IMG/VR virus record: IMGVR_UViG_3300030116_007618
Coordinates: 1-28,318 of that record
Length of the DNA stretch: 28,318 nucleotides
Direction: 5' to 3' (one strand)
Source of the DNA: a virus
Positions 1 to 8,375 of the stretch are shown in pieces. Under the pieces are notes generated by a model that was not told where the DNA came from, did not search any database, and saw only the letters and a program-made list of their open reading frames with translations. A program made the translations under genes and the position numbers. Numbering within the stretch: position 1 is the stretch's first letter; each line of letters opens with the position of its first letter.

Positions 1-14
1 GCGCACATTTTTCG

Positions 15-42
15 TGCTCATATTTAATAATATGCTCATATT
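15..42. repeat. 10-bp direct repeat pair near left end
   Basis: TGCTCATATT occurs at 15-24 and again at 33-42 (period 18). The spacer makes an inverted repeat, CATATT-TAAT-AATATG. Lying just upstream of the small terminase gene and at the contig end, this could be part of a cos or terminase-binding region. That role is inference from position only. Confidence 0.4.
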
Positions 43-69
43 ATGTTTTTTTATATTAAATATATATAG

Positions 70-96
70 TTGCTTGTTGTTGTATGTTATTATAAT
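70..96 (+). promoter_or_regulatory. putative promoter for the packaging/head operon
   Basis: A perfect TATAAT lies at 91-96, with a TTGCTT -35-like hexamer at 70-75; the 15-bp spacer is short. The downstream gene has an AGGAG ribosome-binding site, so the transcript would carry a leader of about 30 nt. Moderate to low confidence because the region is very AT-rich. Confidence 0.4.
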
Positions 97-135
97 TGCA
101 TAACAGGTAACAAATACATTTAGGAGTAATTTATA

Positions 136-648
136 ATGCCACGTGGCCCTATACCTAAAAATAAAAATGAATTAGTTGGCCATAGAGATAATAGTTTAAG
201 AATATTAGATGGCGGCAAAAGTAATTTACAACCAAAACCTAATTCACGCTGGATTGCTAAAACTAAAAGTTATTGGAAAGAGTATTGGAATAGCGAACTA
301 GCAGTTGCTGCTCAAGCTGTTGACTTGCCGGCGTTTTATAGGTTATTTCAATATTATGATGAAGCTGAGCGTGCTAATAGAGTTATAGCAAGACAGGGCA
401 ACTCTGGTTTATTGGCAGAAGGATCGAAAGGACAAGCTGTTATAAATCCGTTAATTAATTTAACTTTAAAATTAGAAACAGTAATTTTAAAACTTGAACA
501 AGAACTTGGGTTAACTCCTCTATCAAGGCAACGTTTAGGAATTGCTTTTACTGAATCACAAATGGGATTTCAACAACTACAACAATTATTACACGAAGAT
601 AGTAAACAAATTGACGATCCTAGATTATTGCAGCTAGAAGAAGAATGA
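136..648 (+). CDS. terS: terminase small subunit (P27 family-like)
   Basis: A 170-residue protein that should recognise phage DNA for packaging and recruit the large terminase. The C-terminal half has the P27-type pattern: SKGQAVINPL near residue 97, then an E-rich helix, LEQELGLTP and SRQRLG. The N-terminus is basic (PRGPIPKNK), as is usual for this family. The start is supported by AGGAG upstream. Its stop overlaps the large terminase start (ATGA), and that neighbour is the strongest contextual support. HNH-cos-TerS is a common arrangement, and an HNH gene sits at the opposite end of this window. Confidence 0.85.
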   Translation: MPRGPIPKNKNELVGHRDNSLRILDGGKSNLQPKPNSRWIAKTKSYWKEYWNSELAVAAQAVDLPAFYRLFQYYDEAERANRVIARQGNSGLLAEGSKGQAVINPLINLTLKLETVILKLEQELGLTPLSRQRLGIAFTESQMGFQQLQQLLHEDSKQIDDPRLLQLEEE

Positions 649-2093
649 TTGCTTTACCTGAAACTAAGGGCGATCGAGTTGTAAAGTTTATTGAAGGCTT
701 TTGTGTTCATGGAGAAGGTGATTTTTATGGAATGCCATTTAAATTAGATGATTGGCAAAAAAAAATAATTTATGAAATGTATGAGCTTAATGATCAAGGA
801 AATAGAAAATATAGAGAAGCGCTAATAGGTTTACCTAAAGGAAATGGAAAATCTCAACTTATTGCAGGTTTAGGCTTATATGAATTGTTAGGCTCTGGAG
901 TAACTTCACCCTTAGTTGCTGTTGCAGCAGCTTCTTATGAACAAGCTAATTTAGTTTTTGGAACAATGAAAACAATGTGCAATGAAAGTCCAGTTTTAAG
1001 CGGAATGGTTGAAACATATCAAAATGAAATACAAGTTAAAAACGGATCGGGCCGAGCATATAGAATAGCTGCAAAAGCAGGAACAGCTGATGGAGGAAGA
1101 AACAGTTGTAGTATATTCGATGAAGTTCATGAATTTAATAATATTAATTTAGAAAGAGTTCATTACGTTTTAAGTAATAATACTGCTAAAAGAAGAGACG
1201 GAATAGTTATTAATATATCAACAGCTGGGCACGATCTTGATAGCCTTATGGGCAGATTATATACAAGAGGAATTATGAAAGAAGCCGGCAAAGTAAAAGA
1301 TGAAGAATTTTATTTTAAATGGTTTGGTGCTAAAGATACAGATAACCCTAAAGATGAAAAGGTTTGGAAAAAAGTAAATCCAGCAATTCAAAACGATTGG
1401 TGGCCTATTGAAAATTTAAGAAGAAGATTTAAATCATTGCCGGTTAATGAATTTCAAAGATACCATTTGAATCAGTGGACAAGAATTGAAGAACAAAGTT
1501 GGATTAGCGCTGAACAATGGGCAGCATGTGAAAATAAAAAAATGAAATTAGAATTAGGCGCAGATACATTTGTAGGAATTGATATGGCATTAAGGCACGA
1601 TACTTGTGCTGTTGCATTTGGACAAATAGATAAAAAAGGAAATATAAAAGTAAACGCAAAAATATGGCAGCCTAAAGGAGAAAATTATTTAGATGTACAA
1701 GAAATTGAAGCATTTATAATCGAGCTAGCTACAAAATATAAATTAATTGAAGTTGCTTACGACCCTGCTTTTATGGAACGTACAGCGCAAGTATTATTAG
1801 ATAGAGGAATTAATATGGTTAACTTTCCACAAACACATTCTCGAATGATTCCTGCGTGCGGAATCAGCTATGAAACCATTGCTAATAAAAAGTTAATTCA
1901 TAATGGTGATCCTGAATTCACAGATCAAGTTTTAAGCGCTGCTCAAAAAACAACAGATAGCGGCTGGCGTTTAAGTAAAGGTAGATCAAAAAGAAAAATA
2001 GATAGTGCTATAGCCATGGTTTTAATGATTGATAGAATAACAGCGCCAACTCCTAAGGATGAAAATCCAGAAGTAGCTATTATAAATTTATGA
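645..2093 (+). CDS. terL: terminase large subunit
   Basis: A 482-residue packaging ATPase and nuclease. The Walker A-like loop LPKGNGKS is at residues 63-70 and the Walker B stretch CSIFDE at 155-160. A coupling-motif candidate (NISTAG) follows near 190. The C-terminal RNase H-like nuclease domain begins around 305 with FVGIDMALRHDT and continues with AYDPAF; these supply the acidic metal ligands. Length and motif order fit the Terminase_1 group found with HK97-type heads. The gene overlaps TerS by ATGA and is followed by a small membrane protein and the portal. Confidence 0.93.
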   Translation: MIALPETKGDRVVKFIEGFCVHGEGDFYGMPFKLDDWQKKIIYEMYELNDQGNRKYREALIGLPKGNGKSQLIAGLGLYELLGSGVTSPLVAVAAASYEQANLVFGTMKTMCNESPVLSGMVETYQNEIQVKNGSGRAYRIAAKAGTADGGRNSCSIFDEVHEFNNINLERVHYVLSNNTAKRRDGIVINISTAGHDLDSLMGRLYTRGIMKEAGKVKDEEFYFKWFGAKDTDNPKDEKVWKKVNPAIQNDWWPIENLRRRFKSLPVNEFQRYHLNQWTRIEEQSWISAEQWAACENKKMKLELGADTFVGIDMALRHDTCAVAFGQIDKKGNIKVNAKIWQPKGENYLDVQEIEAFIIELATKYKLIEVAYDPAFMERTAQVLLDRGINMVNFPQTHSRMIPACGISYETIANKKLIHNGDPEFTDQVLSAAQKTTDSGWRLSKGRSKRKIDSAIAMVLMIDRITAPTPKDENPEVAIINL

Positions 2094-2230
2094 AAGACAT
2101 AATAACAACGGCTGTTGAAGTGCTTGGAGCTGGTCTTATAATTTATGGTGTATATACATTTAATGTAAGTCTGGCATTTATAATAGCCGGAGCATTTTTA
2201 ATTGTAGGAAGTTATTTATTTAGTACATGA
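2090..2230 (+). CDS. small two-helix membrane protein
   Basis: A 46-residue ORF starting at ATGA overlapping the TerL stop and ending in an ATGA overlap with the portal start, so it is translationally coupled on both sides. Two hydrophobic segments (about residues 8-21 and 25-43) predict a short membrane hairpin. Function unknown. Because it sits tightly between terL and the portal gene it is unlikely to be spurious. No homologue is named here. Confidence 0.7.
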   Translation: MKDIITTAVEVLGAGLIIYGVYTFNVSLAFIIAGAFLIVGSYLFST

Positions 2231-3441
2231 GTTTATTTAATAGAAGAGAAAACAGGGACGCAGCTTTAGGAAACTTAGTTGATCTATTAGCATTAAGAGA
2301 AGGCGGTCTTTCAAATGATACTGGAGAAAAAGTTAATGAAATGTCTGCGCTTGGAATTTCAACAGTATTTAGTGCAATATCATTAATTGCTGACAGTATA
2401 GCTTTATTACCTATTAAAACAATAAGATATGAAGGTGAAAAAACAATTTTTACCGATAAACCAAAATTTTTACAAAAACCTAATATAAGCCTTGATCTTA
2501 CAATGTTTTCTTTAGTTCATCAAACTATAACTTCTTTAGCTATGCACGGAAATGCTTTTATTTTAATTGATAAAGATAGACAAGGAAGACCAGTTCAATT
2601 AACCCCTATACATCCTGAAAAAATAAAAGTTGAAATGGTTAATGGAATGAAATGCTACTTTATACAAACGACAAAAAATAAAAAGTATGACAGAAAAATA
2701 ACTGGCGATAATATGCTTCATTTTACCTGGTATAGTTATCCAGGCAACTTAATAGGTATTAGCCCACTAAGAACAAATGCTAATACTTACGGCCTTGCTT
2801 TAGCAATGGAAAGACATATAGCACAATTTTATGGGCAAGGTGGAACGCCTAGTTCAGTACTAGAAACAGATAGAGATTTGACAGCAGAACAAGCTAAAAC
2901 ATTAAAAGAAACTTGGTTAGGCAATCATAATAAAAATAGAAAGCCTGCTGTTTTAACAGGCGGATTAAAGTGGCGTGCTATTAGTGCAGCTGCAGGTGAT
3001 GAATTAATAAATGCTAGAGATCAAATAGTTCATGAAATTGCAAGAGTATTTAGAATACCTGCACATTTATTGTTGTCTAAAGACGGCTCAAATGTTTATT
3101 CAAATATTGAAAGTAATGGGTTAGCTTTTATTAGACATACTCTTTTGCCCTGGATTAGAAGAATTGAAGATGGCTTTTCATCTTTATTACCTGGAAAACA
3201 ATTTGTAAGACTTGATACAGATGAATATGCTAGAGGAGACCAATTAAGTAGAGTTCGATCATTTCAAGTTGCAGTTAGCTCTGGAATTATGACACCTAAT
3301 GAAGCTAGAGCTAAAATGGAATTAGAGCCTTATGAAGGTGGAGACAAATTCTATATTGGTTTGCAAGGAGCTTTAATTGATCCTACGTTACCTCCACAAG
3401 GAGTTGATGAGCATGACCCAACAAATGAATTAAATACATAA
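2227..3441 (+). CDS. portal protein (HK97 family)
   Basis: A 404-residue protein forming the dodecameric channel at the capsid vertex. Recognisable HK97-portal features are the N-terminal VFSAISLIADSIALLPI stretch, the wing segment around HGNAFILIDKD, GISPLR near residue 178, the AQFYGQGG-PSSVL segment, FRIPAHLL near 278 and a C-terminal GIMTPNEAR motif. Length is typical. It overlaps the upstream membrane-protein gene and ends exactly where the protease ORF begins. Confidence 0.93.
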   Translation: MSLFNRRENRDAALGNLVDLLALREGGLSNDTGEKVNEMSALGISTVFSAISLIADSIALLPIKTIRYEGEKTIFTDKPKFLQKPNISLDLTMFSLVHQTITSLAMHGNAFILIDKDRQGRPVQLTPIHPEKIKVEMVNGMKCYFIQTTKNKKYDRKITGDNMLHFTWYSYPGNLIGISPLRTNANTYGLALAMERHIAQFYGQGGTPSSVLETDRDLTAEQAKTLKETWLGNHNKNRKPAVLTGGLKWRAISAAAGDELINARDQIVHEIARVFRIPAHLLLSKDGSNVYSNIESNGLAFIRHTLLPWIRRIEDGFSSLLPGKQFVRLDTDEYARGDQLSRVRSFQVAVSSGIMTPNEARAKMELEPYEGGDKFYIGLQGALIDPTLPPQGVDEHDPTNELNT

Positions 3442-5333
3442 TGCCTTATTCTATTGACAGTAATAATAAAGATTGTGATGGCTTCGCTGTAATAAAAGAA
3501 AGTGATAAAGAAATAATGGGCTGTCATAAAACTGAAAAAGAAGCACAAGATCAAATAACAGCATTAAATTTAGCTGAAAAAGAATATAGCAGACAAGCAG
3601 ACCCTGACAACGATATTTATGAAACACAAAAAGAAGCTGAAGATAAAGCTAAAGAAATCGGTTGTGTTGGATCACATACTCATGAAATAAATGGTGAAAC
3701 TTATTATATGCCTTGTGAAAAAATGGAAGACTACACAAAATTAACTGGAATGAAACATAAAGACGAAGAAGAAGTTGATTTAATAGAAAGCGAAAGAGAA
3801 GTAAGGCAAGTAGACAGAAAGCCTCCGGTGTTTATGCAAAAAAACGCGCAAAGGGGTTTAGATAATTTAAGAAAAGCTGGACCTGGTTTAACAGATAAAA
3901 CTAAAAGAGAAGCAAGGTCAATGGCAGCAGGTGAGCCAATATCAATATCAAAAATTGTTCGCATAGCTGCCTGGCACAAACGCCATATTGTTGATCTTGA
4001 TAGAGAAAAAACTAACCCTCAAGACCCTGACACTTGGCGCTATTCGGATGTAGCTTTTTTATTATGGGGGTCTAACCCTTGGACTGATCCAATGCAAGCA
4101 GCAGATTGGGCAGACAGAAAAATAGCACAATTAGTTAAAGAAGGTGAATTAGAGCCTAGAAATGATCCATCAACACCTGCGCCAAAAAAAGACCAAATTA
4201 AAGGAAGCAAAAAAAATCCAAAAGGGTCAGCTAGCGGAAAAGCAGGCGGAATCAAATTTAGTGAAGGAACTGAAAAAGCTATTAAAAATAGAATTAAAGA
4301 ACATAATGAAGAAGTTGAAGGAATGGCTTCATGGCGAAGATTAAAAGCTTCATCTGCTAAAGCGGTTGTAAGAAGAGGCTTTGGTGCTTTTTCAACAAGT
4401 CATAGGCCAGGTGTAAGTAGGCAAGCATGGGGTTTAGCTAGATTAAAAGCCTTTAGTTATTTATTAAAAAATGATAAACCAAAAAATCCAAACTATAAAT
4501 CAGATAATGATTTACTTCCTAAAGAACATCCAAGATATAGTGCTAAAAAAGAAAATAAATTTGCACAGCATGAAAATGTTTTCGATAAAGCAATTGCAAT
4601 GTCACAAACAATAGAAAAGCTTAAAAGCTTTACTAATATAAAAAACATGGAAAGACAAACTGAAAATAGAAGTTTTACATTTGCAGCAGTAGAAGAAAGA
4701 AATACAGAAGATAAAGATACTTTATTATTTACAGGTTATGCTTCTGTATTTGATAAGCCTTATGGAGTTCGAGATAGTAAAGGACAATATAATGAAACTA
4801 TTAAACCAGGCGCTTTCAAAAAAACACTTCAAGAACAAGATGATGTAAGATTTTTAGTTAATCATGATGGCATTCCTTTAGCCAGAACTTCTTCAAACAC
4901 TTTACAACTTGAAGAAGATGATTATGGTTTATTTGTAAGAGCCGAACTTGATCCATCAAACCCTACTGTAGCAGAAGTTGCAAGTGCTATGAAAAGAGGA
5001 GATTTAAATGAAATGTCTTTTGCTTTTGCCGCTATTAAAGATAATTTTGATGAAAGAGGCGAAAACAGAGAAGTAAATGAAGCTAGGCTTTTCGATGTAA
5101 GCGTAGTTACATATCCTGCAAATCCGTGGGCTGGTGCGAAGCTTAGAGGAATTGATATTGACAACTTGCACAAAGAATTAGTTGAAGCAAGAAATGGTGA
5201 ACAAGCAAAAGAAATTTTAGAAGGTTTTATTAACAAAGTTGCAGAAAGTGATGATGTTGATGAAAAACGAAAAAATCCAAAAGTTGAATTATTAAAAATG
5301 AAACTAGAAATGGATGGAATTCGTAAGTCTTAA
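3441..5333 (+). CDS. multi-domain prohead protease fusion
   Basis: A 630-residue protein in which the HK97-type (U35/S78) prohead maturation protease occupies only about residues 403-580. The likely catalytic pair is His475 (LVNHDG) and Ser526 (MSFAF), 51 residues apart as in HK97 protease. Upstream are at least four further modules: residues 1-48 (CDGFAVIKES...GCHKTEKEAQDQI), 58-105 (a CVGSHTH/MPC segment), 125-235 (a module with ARSMA, WHKRHIVDLD and LLWGSNPWTD) and 265-375 (GAFSTSHRPGVSRQAW). These resemble small domains seen attached to structural proteins in other marine phages. An internal ATG at 4647 could start a standalone protease but lacks a visible ribosome-binding site. Confidence 0.88.
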   Translation: MPYSIDSNNKDCDGFAVIKESDKEIMGCHKTEKEAQDQITALNLAEKEYSRQADPDNDIYETQKEAEDKAKEIGCVGSHTHEINGETYYMPCEKMEDYTKLTGMKHKDEEEVDLIESEREVRQVDRKPPVFMQKNAQRGLDNLRKAGPGLTDKTKREARSMAAGEPISISKIVRIAAWHKRHIVDLDREKTNPQDPDTWRYSDVAFLLWGSNPWTDPMQAADWADRKIAQLVKEGELEPRNDPSTPAPKKDQIKGSKKNPKGSASGKAGGIKFSEGTEKAIKNRIKEHNEEVEGMASWRRLKASSAKAVVRRGFGAFSTSHRPGVSRQAWGLARLKAFSYLLKNDKPKNPNYKSDNDLLPKEHPRYSAKKENKFAQHENVFDKAIAMSQTIEKLKSFTNIKNMERQTENRSFTFAAVEERNTEDKDTLLFTGYASVFDKPYGVRDSKGQYNETIKPGAFKKTLQEQDDVRFLVNHDGIPLARTSSNTLQLEEDDYGLFVRAELDPSNPTVAEVASAMKRGDLNEMSFAFAAIKDNFDERGENREVNEARLFDVSVVTYPANPWAGAKLRGIDIDNLHKELVEARNGEQAKEILEGFINKVAESDDVDEKRKNPKVELLKMKLEMDGIRKS

Positions 5334-5404
5334 AGCCGTGTTTTGCGTATCACACTTAAGCACACTCTAAGCATAGTAAAAGAAAAAATAACATAAAGGA
5401 AAGT

Positions 5405-6739
5405 ATGAGTAAATTAATTGAAGCTAGAGATTCAAAAACAGCTGAACTTGATGGCCTTGTAGCCGAGCTTGATGAAATGGAAGCAGGCGAAGAATTTGAT
5501 ACTAAATTTGATAGATCAAAAGCTTTGCATGAAGAAATAAAAGAGCTTGACGAAAAAATTGAGGAAATTAGAGAAGCTGCAGAAACTCTTAAAGCAGTTA
5601 AAGAAAGCAGACAAGAACTTAATGTTGAAGACGAAGACTTAAGCGAAAAAGAAGCTATTGTTGAAGTCAACGAGCCAGATATGTATAGAAAAGGTGGCGA
5701 CCACTCTTTTATTGCAGACGCTTGGAGATCAAAACAGGGCGATTTTAAAGCTCAAGAAAGAATCGGAAAACATCAAGATTTTGAAGCTAGAGATATTGGA
5801 ACAGGGGCCTTTACAGGTTTAGTAGTTCCACAATATCTAGTAGACGAATATGCACCAATAGCAAGAGCTGGCGCAGCAGTTTATAACGCTGTACCTAAAA
5901 AGCCTCTTCCAGATTTTGGTATGAAAGTTGAAGTTTCAAGAATTACAACTGGATCACAGGCAGCTGAACAAGCTTCCCAAAATTCAGCAGTTCAAGAAAC
6001 AAATATTGACGATACCTTATTAACAGTTAATGTTGATACTGTAGCCGGTCAACAAGACGTTTCAAGACAAGCTCTTGAGCGTGGAGGTCAACCAGGATTT
6101 AGTCTTGAAAACATAATTTTTCAAGATCTAGTTGCTGCATATTATGGTAAATTAGATGAATTAATGATTGAAGGATCAGGAAGCTCTGGGCAACCGCTCG
6201 GAATCAGAAACGTTTCAGGTCAAAATACTGTAACATATACTGATGGAACTCCTACAGTTGGAGAAGCATTTCCTAAAATAGCTGACGCTGTACAAAAAGT
6301 TAATGCTAATAGGTTTGCTCCGGCAACTGCAATTATTATGCACCCTAGACGTTGGGGTTTCTTTACAGCAGGCGTAGACGGAAACTCAAGACCATTAGTA
6401 TTGCCTTCAGGAAATAATCCTGATAATGCTGTTGGTATTGGTGAAGCTGCAGCTTATGGAAACGTAGTTGGAAATATTCTTGGCTTGCCAGTTATAACTG
6501 ACGCTAACGTAACAACAACAGATGGTGGCGGAAACGATCAAGATCAAATTTATGTTTTGAAAGTTGATGATCATATTCTGTTTGAGGACAGCTTAATGCA
6601 GTTGAAATTCGAAGAAACAAACGCCGGATCACTTACAACCAAAATGGTTGTTTATGGTTATTCTGCATTTGCTTCTGGGAGATACCCAGCTGGAATGACA
6701 AAAATTCAAGGAACAGGACTTATAACTCCTAGTTTCTAA
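5405..6739 (+). CDS. major capsid protein (HK97 fold)
   Basis: A 444-residue protein. Residues 1-80 form an acidic and basic coiled coil, the scaffold-like delta domain that the upstream protease should remove. The rest matches HK97-type capsids: GAFTGLVVPQYL near 137, a central VNVDTVAGQQDVSRQALE segment, LIxG-type DELMIEGSGSSGQPLGI, MHPRRWGF, and a C-terminal VVYGYSAFASGRYP. AAAGGAAAG precedes the start. A strong stem-loop follows directly downstream, fitting a highly expressed gene. Confidence 0.93.
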   Translation: MSKLIEARDSKTAELDGLVAELDEMEAGEEFDTKFDRSKALHEEIKELDEKIEEIREAAETLKAVKESRQELNVEDEDLSEKEAIVEVNEPDMYRKGGDHSFIADAWRSKQGDFKAQERIGKHQDFEARDIGTGAFTGLVVPQYLVDEYAPIARAGAAVYNAVPKKPLPDFGMKVEVSRITTGSQAAEQASQNSAVQETNIDDTLLTVNVDTVAGQQDVSRQALERGGQPGFSLENIIFQDLVAAYYGKLDELMIEGSGSSGQPLGIRNVSGQNTVTYTDGTPTVGEAFPKIADAVQKVNANRFAPATAIIMHPRRWGFFTAGVDGNSRPLVLPSGNNPDNAVGIGEAAAYGNVVGNILGLPVITDANVTTTDGGGNDQDQIYVLKVDDHILFEDSLMQLKFEETNAGSLTTKMVVYGYSAFASGRYPAGMTKIQGTGLITPSF

Positions 6740-6747
6740 GTTAAATT

Positions 6748-6787
6748 ATGGTTAAGGCCTGCTAGGCAACTAACAGGCCTAAACCAT
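6748..6787 (+). other. stem-loop after the major capsid gene
   Basis: ATGGTT-A-AGGCCTG (6748-6761) pairs with CAGGCCT-A-AACCAT (6774-6787): 13 base pairs with one A-A mismatch and a 12-nt loop. No U-tract follows; instead a GGAAAG ribosome-binding site for the next ORF appears. It is more likely an mRNA 3'-end stabiliser or processing site, or a weak attenuator, than a full intrinsic terminator. Confidence 0.7.
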
Positions 6788-6801
6788 TAAGGAAAGATAT
6801 T

Positions 6802-6978
6802 ATGGCAAAAAATAAAGAAGAAATAGAAGCTTTAAAAGAAGAACTTAAAGGGTATGAACTCTATGGAAAGGCTGAACGTGCTAAAGCAGTTAAAGACGCT
6901 ATTAAAGCAGCAGGTGGAAAAGTTGAAACAAAAACTGCAAAACCTAAAGCAGAAAAAAAAGTAGAAAAGAAAAAGTAA
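6802..6978 (+). CDS. small Lys/Ala-rich head-region protein
   Basis: A 58-residue protein starting after GGAAAG. Residues 4-30 look helical and charged (EEIEALKEELKGYELYGKAERAK), followed by a low-complexity Lys/Ala/Glu tail ending in EKKVEKKK. Its position between the capsid protein and the head-tail connector suggests a minor head or DNA-interacting component, but no family is assigned. Confidence 0.65.
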   Translation: MAKNKEEIEALKEELKGYELYGKAERAKAVKDAIKAAGGKVETKTAKPKAEKKVEKKK

Positions 6979-6980
6979 TT

Positions 6981-7052
6981 ATGCCTAAAAGTAAGTATGG
7001 TTACGGAAAAATGAAAGGGTCAAAAAGTAAAGGCCGAAAAAAAAGGAAGTAA
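6981..7052 (+). CDS. very small basic protein
   Basis: A 23-residue ORF (MPKSKYGYGKMKGSK followed by a Lys/Arg-rich tail) two nucleotides after the preceding stop. Its composition of Lys, Gly, Tyr and Ser resembles tiny basic proteins seen near capsid genes of other phages. It may bind nucleic acid, or be a leader whose AGGAAG end provides the ribosome-binding site for the connector gene. Low to moderate confidence because of its length. Confidence 0.45.
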   Translation: MPKSKYGYGKMKGSKSKGRKKRK

Positions 7053-7058
7053 TTTTTA

Positions 7059-7691
7059 ATGGCAATTACAAATGGCTACTGTACCCAAAATCAACTTAAA
7101 GCATTTGTAGGAATTCCTACAAGTGATAGCGAAGATGATGATTTGCTTGATGACGCTGTAAATGCAGCTAGTAGACAAATAGACGCTTTTTGTGGTAGAC
7201 AATTTTATCAAGATGGCGCAGCAAGCGCTAGAAAATTTTTTACTGATGATCTATATAGATTAAGAGTTGATGATATATCAACTGAAACCGGTTTAGTTGT
7301 TAAATATGATGATGATGATGACGGAACTTATGAAACAACAGTTTCTTCCAGCGATTATCAAGTTTTACCTATTAATGGAGTTGTAGGCGGAATTCAAGGT
7401 AATCCATTTTACATTATTGAATTGATTTCAGATTCAACTCATGAATGGCCTTTAGATTTTTCAAGCAACAGAGCAAGAGCAGAAATAACAGCTAAATGGG
7501 GTTATGCTACAACACCAGAACAAATAAGACAAGCAACTTTAATGCTTGCTAGTGAATTATTTGCTATGAGAAATGCGCCTTTAGGTGTAGCTGGTGTTGG
7601 AGATTTTGGAGTAGTTAATATTCAACAAAATAGAGAAATAACAAGAATGATTGCACCATTTCGAAAAGGTACTGTTTTAGGTGTTGCATAA
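7059..7691 (+). CDS. head-tail connector (gp6-like)
   Basis: A 210-residue protein. The N-terminal helices (YCTQNQLKAFVGI, then DDAVNAASRQIDAFCGRQFY) are the hallmark of phage head-tail connector proteins that dock under the portal. A beta-rich middle contains an Asp-rich turn (KYDDDDDGTYE), followed by ITAKWGYATTPEQIRQATLMLASELF, the conserved C-terminal helix region. It overlaps the next ORF as TAATG. Its place after the capsid gene matches canonical order. Confidence 0.85.
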   Translation: MAITNGYCTQNQLKAFVGIPTSDSEDDDLLDDAVNAASRQIDAFCGRQFYQDGAASARKFFTDDLYRLRVDDISTETGLVVKYDDDDDGTYETTVSSSDYQVLPINGVVGGIQGNPFYIIELISDSTHEWPLDFSSNRARAEITAKWGYATTPEQIRQATLMLASELFAMRNAPLGVAGVGDFGVVNIQQNREITRMIAPFRKGTVLGVA

Positions 7692-8113
7692 TGGCAACAA
7701 TGGCGCAAATTAAAGACGGCCTTAAAACAACAATAAGTAACATAAGCGGCCTAAGATGTTATGACAATATTCCTGATAATGCAATAAATTTTCCTGTTGC
7801 GTTTTTTATTCCAACAAATATCGAATTTGATTTAGCTATGCAAAGAGGTACAGATTTATATACTTTCGATTTATTAGTTGCAGTTCAAAGAAGCGATTCA
7901 AGGACCGCTCAAGATAAACTTGATGAATTTGTAACCGGATCAGGTAGCAAAAGTATAAGACAAATAATTTATAATAATAAAACTTTGGGGCTGTCTGATA
8001 CAGACGCTAGAGTAGTAAATATGACAAATTACAGCGCTGACTTTAATTTAAATGGAATTGATGGAATAGGTGCTAATTTAGAAATTGAAGTTTATACGAA
8101 AGGATCAAGTTAA
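7691..8113 (+). CDS. tail terminator / neck protein
   Basis: A 140-residue protein with the pattern AQIKDGLKTTISNISGLRCYDNIPD, RGTDLYTFDLLVAVQRSDSRTAQDKLD and NNKTLGLSDTDARV, followed by a beta strand. This resembles the tail terminator proteins of actinobacteriophages, which cap the tail tube and join it to the head. It is coupled to the connector gene by TAATG and to the tiny Cys-rich ORF by another TAATG. Confidence 0.7.
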   Translation: MATMAQIKDGLKTTISNISGLRCYDNIPDNAINFPVAFFIPTNIEFDLAMQRGTDLYTFDLLVAVQRSDSRTAQDKLDEFVTGSGSKSIRQIIYNNKTLGLSDTDARVVNMTNYSADFNLNGIDGIGANLEIEVYTKGSS

Positions 8114-8151
8114 TGGAGTGTTGCGGAAGCGGCTGTTGTGGAGGAAAATAA
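8113..8151 (+). CDS. 12-residue Cys-rich micro-ORF
   Basis: ATG at 8113 overlaps the previous stop as TAATG, and the ORF ends in a TAATG overlap with the next gene at 8151. The product is MECCGSGCCGGK, with two CC pairs separated by three residues. AAAGGA lies upstream. Its own codons hold the GGAGGA ribosome-binding site of the next gene, so it could be a real metal- or thiol-active microprotein or a translated leader that couples expression. No family known to me. Confidence 0.45.
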   Translation: MECCGSGCCGGK

Positions 8152-8375
8152 TGGCTAAATATAAAATAGTTGGTTCAAAAAAAGTTCAAGGCAAAGAGCC
8201 AGGCGAAGTTATTGAAGTAACTGATGAACAAGTTGCAAAAACATTAATGAAAGCCGGACATATAAAACCTACTAGAATTATAAAGAAACGTGCTAGAAAA
8301 AAAGATGGCACATTTATAAAAGATGATAAAAGTACGCCAGATATAAACGAGGCGTGGGAGCAAGTAGATGGCTAA
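8151..8375 (+). CDS. small basic head/tail-region protein
   Basis: A 74-residue protein starting MAKYKIVGSKK. The start at 8151 is chosen over an in-frame ATG at 8085 because it has GGAGGA at the right spacing and avoids a long overlap with the tail terminator gene. The segment KEPGEVIEVTDEQVAKTLMKAGHIKP resembles a small beta/helix unit found in many phage structural operons; the rest is Lys/Arg-rich. Likely a minor virion or assembly protein; exact role unknown. Confidence 0.65.
   Translation: MAKYKIVGSKKVQGKEPGEVIEVTDEQVAKTLMKAGHIKPTRIIKKRARKKDGTFIKDDKSTPDINEAWEQVDG

Noticed and set aside
4162-4344. 60-residue plus-strand ORF inside the protease fusion
   Set aside because: Lys-rich out-of-frame reading of an A-rich region; the main frame has recognisable domains.
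5356-5670. Minus-strand Ser-rich ORF over the capsid gene start
   Set aside because: Opposite the coiled-coil region of a confident capsid gene, low complexity, no ribosome-binding site.
8085-8150. Upstream in-frame start for the small basic protein
   Set aside because: Would overlap the tail terminator end and the micro-ORF and lacks an SD; ATG 8151 has GGAGGA.
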